Assembly (NCBI RefSeq): GCF_015207395.1 | Contig: NZ_JADEWX010000025.1 | Coordinates: 1 to 52,968, forward strand | DNA length: 52,968 nucleotides | Direction: 5' to 3' | Source of the DNA: Nodosilinea sp. LEGE 07088 | Lineage (GTDB): Bacteria > Cyanobacteriota > Cyanobacteriia > Phormidesmidales > Phormidesmidaceae | Part shown: positions 1 through 7,670 of the stretch, in pieces | Layout of the letters: each line of letters begins with the position of its first letter | Numbering within the stretch: the stretch's first letter is position 1 | The notes under the pieces: model-generated | What the model was told of the DNA's origin: nothing | Databases searched by the model: none | Seen by the model: only the letters and a program-made list of their open reading frames with translations | Made by a program: the position numbers and the translations under genes

Positions 1-52
1 CTCCCCTCCCCTACAATGACCACATCCATTGGGCCAGAGGCGATCGCTTAGA

Positions 53-508
53 ATGGAGCTATTCAAGCGTCAGGTGTGGATCAACTTTCTGGGCTTGCTG
101 CCCGGCAGTTTGGTCACGGTACTCGTAATCGCTATTGCATTTCTGCGGTTCTATGACAAACAAGACTTCCAGTTCCTCAGCATCGTCGCCCAGCCCCAAC
201 TCTGGAGCAACCGACTCACCGTGGCAGCCCTCCTGGCTGCACTGGCTAATTTCGGCGTTGAGTGGAACCGTCGAAATCGAGAAGGAAACCGTGAGGCTGA
301 AGCAAGAGACCGAAGAGCTGAGGAAACAGAACGCGAAGCTGAAAGAGCAGAACGCGAAGCTCGACGAGATCGACAGGAAGTACGCTACCAAAAAGCTCAA
401 ATCCGATACCAACTAGACCCCAATGTGGCCAATCGTCAGGAACTGATATTGGTGCTGGCGGCACTGGAAGAATATGAGCAAACCCTATCGGACACCCTCA
501 GTGCCTAA
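53..508 (+). CDS. Small membrane-anchored coiled-coil protein, unknown function
   Basis: Encodes about 151 residues. Two hydrophobic stretches near the N-terminus (roughly residues 9-30 and 48-68) are followed by a highly charged Arg/Glu helix (about 75-130) that reads as a long coiled coil or single alpha helix, then a short acidic tail. The layout suggests a membrane anchor with a cytoplasmic helical rod. I do not recognise the family. The reading frame also opens with a TTG at 29, but the ATG at 53 gives a conventional start before the first hydrophobic segment. The upstream promoter lies at or beyond the window edge. The stop overlaps the 3' end of the convergent D27-like gene by 11 bp, so the two genes share their terminal region. 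Confidence 0.6.
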   Translation: MELFKRQVWINFLGLLPGSLVTVLVIAIAFLRFYDKQDFQFLSIVAQPQLWSNRLTVAALLAALANFGVEWNRRNREGNREAEARDRRAEETEREAERAEREARRDRQEVRYQKAQIRYQLDPNVANRQELILVLAALEEYEQTLSDTLSA

Positions 509-1178
509 CCTTGGGGCAGGGCTGGGGATCTCTGGTTGCGAGGGAACAATGATCGATGAGGCAGGGCTGCTGGTAGGCGTCCTCGGTCTCTAGGGGTGAC
601 GGCGGCTGACCAAAGACCATCTCGCAGCTAAAGTCTTCAAAATTCGGCACCATGGTGAGGGGAATGCCAAAGTCTTCGGTAAAGAAGCGCTGGGTAGGCA
701 GCTTGCACATGTTGACGCACATGCCGACGCAGCGACTCTCATCCAGGTAGCGGCACTTTTTAATTTGGACGCCGCTGCGCTGCTGCCGCACCTGCCCTTG
801 GGCATCGGTAAGTTCGACGGTTGTGACATCGCAGGGGCCAACTAGCCACTCAAACAGGAGGGTGGCAAACCAAGCATTGAGTTCACAGACCAACTGGGTG
901 GGTGCAAACAGATGGCGAATCAGCCACAGGGCTTGGGAGGGCACTAAGGATTTGAGCACCACGGCTACAAGAGCTTGCTGCTGTTGGGCATTGCGCCCCT
1001 GCATAATTTGCTGCGAAAGCTCGACAAACCCGTCATAACCCCTGCGGGCGGGGTCTTTGCCGACAGCCTTAGCCATTTTGTGGCTAAACAGCCAGATAAA
1101 TAGACGATCGATCGCGCCGTCGTTATAAACTGCTTTCTCAGAGTTGGGGCCAAGGCCCGTAGCCGGAGACGATGTCAT
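498..1178 (-). CDS. D27-like (DUF4033) carotenoid isomerase family protein
   Basis: A 226-residue protein. The second half carries the cysteine-rich block of the DWARF27/DUF4033 family: cysteines at 142, 150, 154, 158 and 185, with the stretch around CVGMCVNMCKLPTQ and a following FGIPLTM...PNFEDFSCEM segment. In plants D27 is an iron-containing beta-carotene isomerase that starts strigolactone synthesis. Cyanobacterial homologues are common but their substrate is not settled, so an all-trans/9-cis carotenoid isomerase role here is inference. No signal peptide or clear membrane span is visible. It starts at an ATG at 1178 and lies downstream of an ABC exporter on the same strand (68-bp gap), with which it could be co-transcribed. 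Confidence 0.8.
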   Translation of the reverse strand: MTSSPATGLGPNSEKAVYNDGAIDRLFIWLFSHKMAKAVGKDPARRGYDGFVELSQQIMQGRNAQQQQALVAVVLKSLVPSQALWLIRHLFAPTQLVCELNAWFATLLFEWLVGPCDVTTVELTDAQGQVRQQRSGVQIKKCRYLDESRCVGMCVNMCKLPTQRFFTEDFGIPLTMVPNFEDFSCEMVFGQPPSPLETEDAYQQPCLIDHCSLATRDPQPCPKVRH

Positions 1179-1246
1179 GCCAATGGGAACCGTTAGGGAC
1201 TTACTTCAGAGTAGTCATTACAGAGCATGATGACAGCGGGGGCAGG

Positions 1247-3040
1247 CTACCCCTGACTACTGCCTGCAAACTGTTGAGCATAAAATTGAGCATAGCGACT
1301 CTGGTTAGCCAACAGTTCGCTGTGGGTACCCGACTCGATCACTTGGCCTTTTTCTAGCACCAAGATACGATCGGCGTCGCGCACAGTGGCCAGTCGGTGG
1401 GCAATGATAAACACGGTGCGATCGCCCATGAGCCGCTCCAGGGCCTCCTGCACCAATGCCTCTGACTCGGCATCGAGCGCTGAGGTAGCTTCGTCAAGGA
1501 TGAGAATGCGGGGGTTGAGCAGAACGGCGCGGGCGATCGCCACCCGCTGCCGCTGCCCCCCCGACAGGTTTACGCCCCGCTCACCCATCCAGGTGTAGTA
1601 GCCCTGGGAAAACTGGCTAATGAAATTGTGAGCATTGGCGATGCGAGCCGCTGCTTCCACCGCTTCAAGGTCAAAGTCTTGTTGGCCAAAGGCAATATTT
1701 TGGGCGATCGTACCCGAAAATAGCGTGGTTTCCTGGGGCACAATGCCGATCTGCCGCCGCAGGCTGCGCAGGGTCACTGTGGAGACATCGACATCGTCGA
1801 TCAAAATTTGGCCCGATTGGGGGTCATAGAAGCGAGGCAGCAAGTTTACCAGGGTCGACTTGCCTGCCCCCGAAGACCCCACCAGGGCAATTTTTTCGCC
1901 GGGTAAAGCCAGCAAATCCAAGTTGCGCAACACCGGCTCGTCGGCCTCGTAGCCAAAGGTAACGTTGCGGTACTCTACCCGCCCAGTGACCTTGGGTAAG
2001 TCGCCAGCACTGGGCAATTCGCGCACCGCAGGCTCAATATCTAGCAGCTCGATCACGCGATCGACCGAGGCCTCGCCCTGCTTAAACTCGCCATAATTGA
2101 TAATGACGTGGTTGACCGGGTCAATCAGCATTAGCGCTGCAACCACGTAGCTACCAAAGGAAGCCCCGGTAAGATTACCCTGGGAAATTTGCCAGGTACC
2201 CACTAGCAAAATCAGCATCACGACCACGGCGTAGGTAAAGCCCACCACCGGGTACTGCACCGCCTGCAGCCAAGCCGCTTTGTACTTGGCCTGGCGGTTT
2301 TTCTCAGCTTCCTGGGTAAAGCGCTCGACCTCGTAGTCTTCGGCAGCAAAGGCCCGCACTAAGCGAATGCCGCTAAACACCTCGGTCACCAGCGACGACA
2401 GATCAGACACCAGATTTTGGCTGCGCCGCGAAAACGTCAGCATTTGCTCCCCAAACCACCCGGCCAGAATGGCCAAAATCGGCACCAGCACGATGGCGGT
2501 GAGGGTGAGCTGCCAGTTGAGATAGACCATATAACCCAGCACCACAACCAGCTGTAGCACTGACGGCAAGAAGTCATGGAACAGCTTTTGCACCACTTCG
2601 CCAATGCGATCGATATCCTCCGTTAGTCGATAGGAGAGATCGCCGGTTTGACTGCGCTCAAAGTAGGTGAGGCTGAGCCGATGGATGTGGGTATAGACAT
2701 CTTTGCGCAGGTTAAAGGCTACCTCTAGGGCCGCCCTCGCCATCAGCGAATCTTGAATATATTGACCAATTTTTTGGAGGGCAAATCCGGCCATGGTGAT
2801 GGCGATAAACCGCGCTACCACAGGCACATTGCCCGCCGCTAGCTGGGCCAGTATATTTCCCGACAGCCAGGCCAACACCGGCCAGAAGGAAACGAAAATG
2901 ATAGTGCCAACCAGCGCCTGGGCAATGGTGCGCCATTCACGTCGCACATAGGGAGCGAGCGTCCAGTAGTTGGAGCGTTGGGAGGGGCGCTTTGCGGTCA
3001 AGGGCTCAACCTTTTCGATTGAAGGCAACTGTTCAACCAC
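1247..3040 (-). CDS. ABC exporter, fused permease-ATPase (MsbA/MDR type)
   Basis: A 597-residue half-transporter expected to work as a homodimer. Residues about 40-310 form the six-helix ABC exporter membrane domain. The ATPase domain follows with Walker A GSSGAGKST at 388-396, Q-loop around 436, signature LSGGQ at 492-496 and Walker B ILILDEATSALD at 512-523, plus the switch histidine in IIAHRLAT. All catalytic motifs are intact. Substrate cannot be read from the sequence; the family exports lipids, peptides or drugs. The start is a GTG at 3040, 108 bp from the divergent rdgB start, so this short gap must hold promoters for both directions. The D27-like gene follows on the same strand. Confidence 0.9.
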   Translation of the reverse strand: MVEQLPSIEKVEPLTAKRPSQRSNYWTLAPYVRREWRTIAQALVGTIIFVSFWPVLAWLSGNILAQLAAGNVPVVARFIAITMAGFALQKIGQYIQDSLMARAALEVAFNLRKDVYTHIHRLSLTYFERSQTGDLSYRLTEDIDRIGEVVQKLFHDFLPSVLQLVVVLGYMVYLNWQLTLTAIVLVPILAILAGWFGEQMLTFSRRSQNLVSDLSSLVTEVFSGIRLVRAFAAEDYEVERFTQEAEKNRQAKYKAAWLQAVQYPVVGFTYAVVVMLILLVGTWQISQGNLTGASFGSYVVAALMLIDPVNHVIINYGEFKQGEASVDRVIELLDIEPAVRELPSAGDLPKVTGRVEYRNVTFGYEADEPVLRNLDLLALPGEKIALVGSSGAGKSTLVNLLPRFYDPQSGQILIDDVDVSTVTLRSLRRQIGIVPQETTLFSGTIAQNIAFGQQDFDLEAVEAAARIANAHNFISQFSQGYYTWMGERGVNLSGGQRQRVAIARAVLLNPRILILDEATSALDAESEALVQEALERLMGDRTVFIIAHRLATVRDADRILVLEKGQVIESGTHSELLANQSRYAQFYAQQFAGSSQG

Positions 3041-3148
3041 GCTACCAGGTTTAGGTTCAATCTGTATTTGGCAGCTGTGCCATTTTGTCGGCCCGAACCA
3101 GGCACTACAATCGACCCATGGCTCCCTCTTGAAATGGATAGATTACCC

Positions 3149-3727
3149 ATGCCCACGGTCGTTGTCGCTACTGGGAACCCCGGCAAGCTAAAAGAAATGC
3201 AGGTGTATCTCGATGCCCTGGGCTGGGAGCTGCAACTCAAACCCGATGCAATCGATATTAAGGAAACCGGCACCACATTTCTAGAGAATGCCCGACTGAA
3301 AGCATCGGGGGTAGCCCAGGCACTGGGCCAGTGGGCGATCGCAGACGATTCGGGCCTACAGGTAAAGGCCCTCGGTGGCGCGCCAGGCATCTACTCGGCT
3401 CGCTACGCCCCTAGCGATCGAGCCAGAATTGATCGCCTACTGCAAGAGCTAGAGGGCATAGATCACCGCCAGGCCCAGTTTGTTTGCGCCCTGGCCCTGG
3501 CCAACCCCGCTGGCCAGATCGTGGTTGAAACCGAGGGTATTTGCCCCGGTGAAATCTTACTGGCACCGCGCGGCACAGGGGGCTTTGGCTACGATCCGAT
3601 CTTTTACGTGCCAGCCCTGGGGCAGAGTTTTGCCGAAATGTCGCCACAACAAAAAGAGCAGCACAGCCACCGAGGCGTAGCCTTTAACCAGCTGATGCCC
3701 AAGTTGCAACAGTTAGCCCTAGAGTGA
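3149..3727 (+). CDS. rdgB: RdgB/HAM1 non-canonical purine NTP pyrophosphatase
   Basis: Hydrolyses ITP, dITP and XTP to monophosphates and pyrophosphate, keeping deaminated purines out of nucleic acids. The N-terminal VVVATGNPGKLKEM motif, the ADDSGL motif (acidic metal-binding residues), the GFGYDPIF motif and the C-terminal SHRG motif are all present and in order. Starting at the ATG at 3149 gives 192 residues, close to the usual family length. A second in-frame ATG at 3134 would add five residues (MDRLP), and the longer open frame upstream is not needed. It is divergent from the ABC exporter and convergent with psbY. Confidence 0.92.
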   Translation: MPTVVVATGNPGKLKEMQVYLDALGWELQLKPDAIDIKETGTTFLENARLKASGVAQALGQWAIADDSGLQVKALGGAPGIYSARYAPSDRARIDRLLQELEGIDHRQAQFVCALALANPAGQIVVETEGICPGEILLAPRGTGGFGYDPIFYVPALGQSFAEMSPQQKEQHSHRGVAFNQLMPKLQQLALE

Positions 3728-3818
3728 ACCGGCAATTTCAGGCCAGCCCCTTCTAGGGCAACGTGAGTGGGCTTAATTTAGGCGGTAACAATGCGACGAC
3801 AGACTCAACGAACCAGGC

Positions 3819-3938
3819 CTAAGCCTCCCGGTTGAGAAAGTCTTGTAGTTGCCCTAGGGCAGCCCGACCGATGTTAAACACAGCCCAGCTAGCCGCCACA
3901 GCAATCGGCAATAAAACGACTACAACACGCCAATCCAT
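3819..3938 (-). CDS. psbY: Photosystem II protein PsbY
   Basis: A 39-residue single-span thylakoid protein. The N-terminus [12 protein letters not shown] is the hallmark of cyanobacterial PsbY, followed by a hydrophobic helix ending near [14 protein letters not shown] and a short charged tail LQDFLNREA. PsbY sits at the edge of PSII next to cytochrome b559 (family knowledge). A strong Shine-Dalgarno AGGAGGT (complement of 3947-3953) lies 8 nt before the ATG at 3938. It stands alone, convergent with rdgB, with a long spacer upstream that should carry its promoter. Confidence 0.93.
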   Translation of the reverse strand: MDWRVVVVLLPIAVAASWAVFNIGRAALGQLQDFLNREA

Positions 3939-4157
3939 AGGGGATGACCTCCTAAATTGAGTTTACTTAAATAGTTGTCACAATTTTCTCATAATGTACA
4001 CCACCTGGGGCGATCGCGGGCAGAGAGATTTATCTGCCCACCCTCGATCAGGGCAGCTCGGGAGCGATCGCGACCATTAGCCAGTTAGGACGCTATCGGG
4101 ATAAAGCCCATAATCCTTAGCACCGTTGGCCTAGCTGCGACTACTGACCGCCAAATA

Positions 4158-4193
4158 TCTCCACACAGGTCTCCACACAGGTCTCCCCACAGG
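4158..4193. repeat. Tandem repeat, 12 bp x 3
   Basis: Three adjacent copies of TCTCCACACAGG (4158-4169, 4170-4181, 4182-4193), the last with one A-to-C change. It lies in a non-coding spacer. It looks like slipped-strand expansion; no function can be assigned. Confidence 0.85.
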
Positions 4194-4259
4194 GGCGGTC
4201 GTCGTGGAGCTCTATGACCGTCCTCTTAAAATCGCTGCATCCAGTTACAACACATCTGT

Positions 4260-4290
4260 AAAGCAGCGCCAAAGCAGCGCCAAAGCAGAC
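4260..4290. repeat. Tandem repeat, 11 bp x 2.7
   Basis: Unit AAAGCAGCGCC occurs at 4260-4270 and 4271-4281 with a partial third copy from 4282. An 11-bp unit would shift a reading frame, which argues that this stretch is not coding. Confidence 0.8.
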
Positions 4291-4653
4291 ACCCACTGCC
4301 AGCCTTAACAGCAGCCTTAGGAAAGACTCCAAAAATCAGCCCACCCGCCAGGGATTTTCATAACCCATCTTTGCCTTGTCAATCTATCTAAAGACAGATA
4401 GATTTTTATTTCTTGATGGGGAGGCTTTTTTTGTTACATCGAGAGTAGAGTTACTATGGGAAGTAGAGACAGATGTGTTTATTCTGGCCTTTTACAAGGT
4501 CAAAGTTTCTAGAGTTAGCCTATTTACTACCTGCTTTTTTGTTCTGCTGATAGTAGAAAAATAGTGGGTTTTAGGCACTTTAAAATTCTTTGAGAGAATT
4601 CTCTGATCTGCAATGGATCCCTGTTAGGAAAGGTTATGCCTCGCTACAAAGTT

Positions 4654-4687
4654 AGCTCTTGAGTTCAAACAGCTCTTGAGCTCAAAC
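4654..4687. repeat. Two 17-bp direct repeats with internal palindrome, upstream of the PRC-barrel locus
   Basis: AGCTCTTGAGTTCAAAC (4654-4670) is followed immediately by AGCTCTTGAGCTCAAAC (4671-4687), differing at one base. The second copy contains the perfect palindrome TTGAGCTCAA. The pair ends 29 bp before the ATG of the 46-residue membrane peptide, so it lies in the 5' leader or promoter and could be a tandem operator; that role is inference. Confidence 0.7.
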
Positions 4688-4716
4688 ACCGCTGTGAAAT
4701 TTTGAAGGAGTTGGCA

Positions 4717-4857
4717 ATGCCTAGGTTAGTAGGAAAACGGACTAATCATAGACTTTTTTGGGGTGTCGCTTTGGTACTGCTCGCGATCGCAGGCCTGGGC
4801 ACGCTTGAGTACAAGGGCTACACCAACTGGGGGCCTGACGTTGTCCGGCAGCAGTAG
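4717..4857 (+). CDS. 46-residue single-span membrane protein, unknown
   Basis: Begins MPRLVGKRTNHRLFWGVALV. A basic N-terminus is followed by a clear transmembrane helix (about residues 14-29, rich in Leu, Val, Ala and Gly) and a short polar tail with aromatic residues (EYKGYTNWGP). A good ribosome binding site AAGGAG (4705-4710) sits 6 nt before the ATG. The frame is closed by TAG at 4855. The PRC-barrel gene starts 107 bp downstream on the same strand, so co-expression is plausible. I do not recognise the family; positive-inside topology suggests the N-terminus is cytoplasmic. Confidence 0.6.
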   Translation: MPRLVGKRTNHRLFWGVALVLLAIAGLGTLEYKGYTNWGPDVVRQQ

Positions 4858-4964
4858 CCTCCGCTCGCTGAATTTACCATCAACTGATTTTTTAGGCTCG
4901 ATCCCAGTTGGCTCAGCCTCAAACCAATACTCTACGGTTCACACACTAGCGGCAAGGAGCAACT

Positions 4965-6845
4965 ATGCGACAAGGTAGCGATATTTTAGGGAAGTCGATT
5001 TTTGCCTACGACACTGGCAAAATGTTGGAGTCAGTACGTGATTTAGTTTTTGACCATGAAACTAATCAGGTGCTGGGCTTTCTAGTGTCTGAAGCAGGTT
5101 GGTTTAAAGGTGCTCGTATTCTGCCCCTGGCATCGGTTAAAGCCATTGGCCCTAGCGGCATTATTACTGCCGATAAAAGCACTCTTGTTTCGGCTAAGAC
5201 GCTAAGCCGTATTAAAGCTCTGCTGCGAGAAAACAATATCCTGCGGGGTACCAAAATTATGACCACCGATGGTCGTCACCTCGGTACCATGGTTGACCTG
5301 TTTTTTGACGAAATTACGGGCTTGGTGGAGGGCTATGAAGTCTCTGGCGGGCTGTTTGCCGATGCCTACTCAGGGCGATCGTTCGTGCCCGCGCTACATA
5401 CGTTGACCATCGGCGAAGACGTGGCCTTTGTATCACCCGAAACCGCTGACCTAATGGAAGAACAGGTGGGTGGGGTACGCGGGGCTCTGCAATCAGCGAG
5501 CGATCGCCTGCAAGAGGCCAGTCAGTACACCGGCACTAAGCTTCAGGAAGCGGGTCAGTACACCAGCGAGAAGCTTCAGGCTGCCACCACCGCTGCTCAA
5601 AAAGATTGGGAAGCCCTCACCCGTGATGCCAGCGAACAGTACGACACGGCTCGTCGCAGTGCCGAGGTCTCAATCACAAATGCTGTTGTGGCCCCTAGTG
5701 AGCAGCAAGCTTTTACCCTAGGCAAAACGACCCAGGATGCCGTGCTTGATCACCAGGGGCATATGCTGTTCCCCGTTGGGTTAGCGATCACGGCGGCGGA
5801 TGTGCAGAAAGCCTCAGATAGCGGCGTGCTCGATCGCCTCTACCGGGCGACGGGCGGCGACATTGGCCAGGAAGCCCGCGATCGCATTCAGGTGGCTACC
5901 CAAGCTGCCAGGGAACAATTTCAAACAGCTACGCAGCAGGCCAAAGACCAATTTCAGTCGGCAACCCAACAGGCTAGCCAAGATCTCAAAGGTTTGCAGC
6001 ATGACACCCTGGCATCAATCACCAATGCCGCCGTCTCCCCCGCCAATCAGCGCGCCTATGTCCTGGGTAAAATCGTCGATCGCGACATTTACACTACCGC
6101 AGGCAACCTGTTAATTGCTGAAGGTGCTGTGGTCAATACTGAGGTGCTGAGTCTGGCCGATTCTGCCGAGGTGCTCGACGAACTCTACCGCGCCACAGGT
6201 GGCGATATCAGTGCCGATCTGACCCAGCAGGCTACAGGGTTCTTAGCTGCTCCCCTGGTTGATCAAACCCTAGGACAGCGCGCTGAGACTACAGTACGGA
6301 CTCCCTCGGGGGTTGTGATCGTAGCGGCCGGACAGATTGTCACCGAAACGGTGCTGGAGCGTGCCCGTACCCATCGCCAAGAGCAGGCGCTGATGGACGC
6401 CACGGGTCTCAGTCTGGATGCAGCCCTTCGCCAAGGGGCCAGCCAGAGGCTGCAACGCACCAACGAGCAATTCAAGCAGAGAACTGCGATCGCAGGCAGG
6501 CAACTGCAAACCGGGGCCAGCCAGCTCCAATCTGAGGCCGCTACCCTGTGGGCAGTCCTGCAGCGTCAGGCGACCAATGCCCAGGTTCAGGTTCAGCAGT
6601 TCATCGAGAACCGTCGCATTCAGGGAGCCTTGGGACGCCCAGTGACAAGGGTCATGCTCGATGAACAGGACCAAGTCATTTTGAACGTCGGCGATTTGAT
6701 TACTCACAAAGCTATTCATCGGGCTCGCGCAGCGGGCTGCTTAGAGATTTTGCTGGGGTCAGTGTACAGTCATACCCCTGAACTGACCCGCTCTGACCTG
6801 CGTGCTCCCACGCCTGGGGATGCCGCCCTGGTGCAGCGAGGATAA
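4965..6845 (+). CDS. PRC-barrel domain protein with helical linkers and four barrel-like repeats
   Basis: A 626-residue soluble protein with no signal peptide. Residues about 4-78 and 92-158 look like two PRC-barrel domains (LGKSIFAYDTGKMLESVRDL and RGTKIMTTDGRHLGTMVDLF), a fold used for adaptor roles such as RNA maturation and photosynthetic complex binding. Residues 170-235, 302-348 and 484-552 are Ala/Gln-rich amphipathic helices with repeated patterns (for example QEASQYTGTKLQEAGQYT), like LEA or apolipoprotein helices. Between them are four copies of a roughly 47-residue unit (251-298, 367-414, 435-481, 556-600) with the pattern LG(K/R/Q)...G...G..(I/V)(T/N)...L..A. The first two end in LYRATGGDI. 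The pattern resembles the small barrel repeats seen in RNA polymerase beta' and related proteins (resemblance only). Function unknown; a stress or scaffold role is inference. Confidence 0.75.
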   Translation: MRQGSDILGKSIFAYDTGKMLESVRDLVFDHETNQVLGFLVSEAGWFKGARILPLASVKAIGPSGIITADKSTLVSAKTLSRIKALLRENNILRGTKIMTTDGRHLGTMVDLFFDEITGLVEGYEVSGGLFADAYSGRSFVPALHTLTIGEDVAFVSPETADLMEEQVGGVRGALQSASDRLQEASQYTGTKLQEAGQYTSEKLQAATTAAQKDWEALTRDASEQYDTARRSAEVSITNAVVAPSEQQAFTLGKTTQDAVLDHQGHMLFPVGLAITAADVQKASDSGVLDRLYRATGGDIGQEARDRIQVATQAAREQFQTATQQAKDQFQSATQQASQDLKGLQHDTLASITNAAVSPANQRAYVLGKIVDRDIYTTAGNLLIAEGAVVNTEVLSLADSAEVLDELYRATGGDISADLTQQATGFLAAPLVDQTLGQRAETTVRTPSGVVIVAAGQIVTETVLERARTHRQEQALMDATGLSLDAALRQGASQRLQRTNEQFKQRTAIAGRQLQTGASQLQSEAATLWAVLQRQATNAQVQVQQFIENRRIQGALGRPVTRVMLDEQDQVILNVGDLITHKAIHRARAAGCLEILLGSVYSHTPELTRSDLRAPTPGDAALVQRG

Positions 6846-7490
6846 TGTCACTGGTGGGCGGATCGCCATTGAGCCGATCGCCATTGAGCCGATCGCCATT
6901 GAAATGAAGGCATTCTTTTTCCCGATGGGGACGCTGCCCATTGGCGAAGCTTGTCTACAAGACTTACGATTCTGACCAAACCCAGTTCTGGACAGGGCAA
7001 ATCTAACCCGGTCAGGCTGACATTGCCGAACGGGCGCATCTTGGTAGGCATGTAACTTACCCCATGATGGCCCCAAACCTTTCGCTATGAGCCGCTCAGG
7101 TCACAGCCAGACTCAGCCCATGCCATCTAGCAACCAACCCCATTTCTAGAAGCCGTAACCTCAACCATGGTTACGACGAGACCCCGCAATGGGCCAGTTT
7201 ATTCATTCTCTGGTCGCTAATATATAGAGTACTAAACCCTCTTATGTTGAGATGATTATTTTTCTTTATTGCAAGAAATAAAAGAGCACTGTCGGCCATC
7301 CTCAAAGTATTTGGCTTGTCGATTTTATTTTTTCCAGAGTTATTAACTTGTGAAACTTTCGCTTACCAAGAACACCAACCATTCTGTAGTTTATTACTTA
7401 ACCTGACCTTGTTTTTAGGACGATTGAGTGATCTAGCTTAGGTTTTAGACTGGCTCTAGCCCTAGGAAAGTCAGGATTGAAAGCTATTAA
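6846..7490. other. Spacer upstream of the psaA leader
   Basis: About 645 bp without a convincing gene. A 15-bp tandem repeat lies directly behind the PRC-barrel stop. The remainder becomes AT-rich (7200-7380), as expected for the strong promoter region of psaA. I looked for the paired TTACA-type HLR1 boxes of RpaB and did not find a convincing pair, so no regulator site is assigned. Confidence 0.4.
6861..6903. repeat. Tandem repeat, 15 bp x 2.9
   Basis: Unit GATCGCCATTGAGCC occurs at 6861-6875 and 6876-6890, followed by a partial third copy at 6891-6903. Each unit contains most of a HIP1-like GATCGC. It starts 16 bp after the stop codon of the PRC-barrel gene. Confidence 0.85.
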
Positions 7491-7670
7491 ACCGTTCGAT
7501 TCAACGGTGCCTTTCTGGGTTATCCAGTCAAAGTCACCCCTGCTTCGGAAGGCTTTTTAGCACCCAAAACGCTTATTTAAGCTTTCTATAGACTCAATTT
7601 ATATTCGTCTATCGAGTAGGAAGCACTTTATATCCGCTCTGTATTTTCGAGTAGAAGAGAGGAGAGTCCC
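7491..7670 (+). promoter_or_regulatory. Structured 5' leader of psaA (psaA-RNA-like)
   Basis: The last 180 bp before psaA can form several hairpins. ACCGTT/AACGGT closes a loop at 7491-7508. CCT..AGG with an inner C(TTCG)G tetraloop sits at 7539-7552, extended by AAAG/CTTT outside. ATAGAC (7588-7593) pairs with GTCTAT (7607-7612). TTCG appears four times in the leader. The Rfam psaA RNA motif, known only upstream of cyanobacterial psaAB, is described as hairpins with UNCG loops, so this is a plausible member; I matched features, not a covariance model. The ribosome binding site GAGAGGAGAG ends 4 nt before the ATG. Confidence 0.5.

Larger units (their letters stand above)
3939..4716. other. 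Repeat-rich spacer between psbY and the PRC-barrel locus
   Basis: About 780 bp with no convincing gene. It should contain the psbY promoter at its left end and the promoter of the small ORF/PRC-barrel locus at its right end. Inside are three separate short tandem repeats (12 bp x3, 11 bp x2.7 and 17 bp x2, listed separately). The stretch 4370-4620 is distinctly AT-richer than its surroundings. Weak TTG-started frames of about 62 residues exist on both strands, but their sequence is dictated by the repeats or by AT-rich DNA and they lack ribosome binding sites. Confidence 0.5.

Noticed and set aside
4141-4332. 63-codon minus-strand frame with a hydrophobic stretch
   Set aside because: TTG start, no ribosome binding site, and its codons are set by 12-bp and 11-bp tandem repeats.
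4376-4564. 62-codon plus-strand frame in AT-rich DNA
   Set aside because: TTG start, no ribosome binding site, and biased composition typical of spacer.
7491-7508. T-loop-like GTTCGATTC suggesting a tRNA
   Set aside because: The stem is 6 bp with a 6-nt loop, no acceptor or anticodon arms surround it, and it fits better as a psaA leader hairpin.
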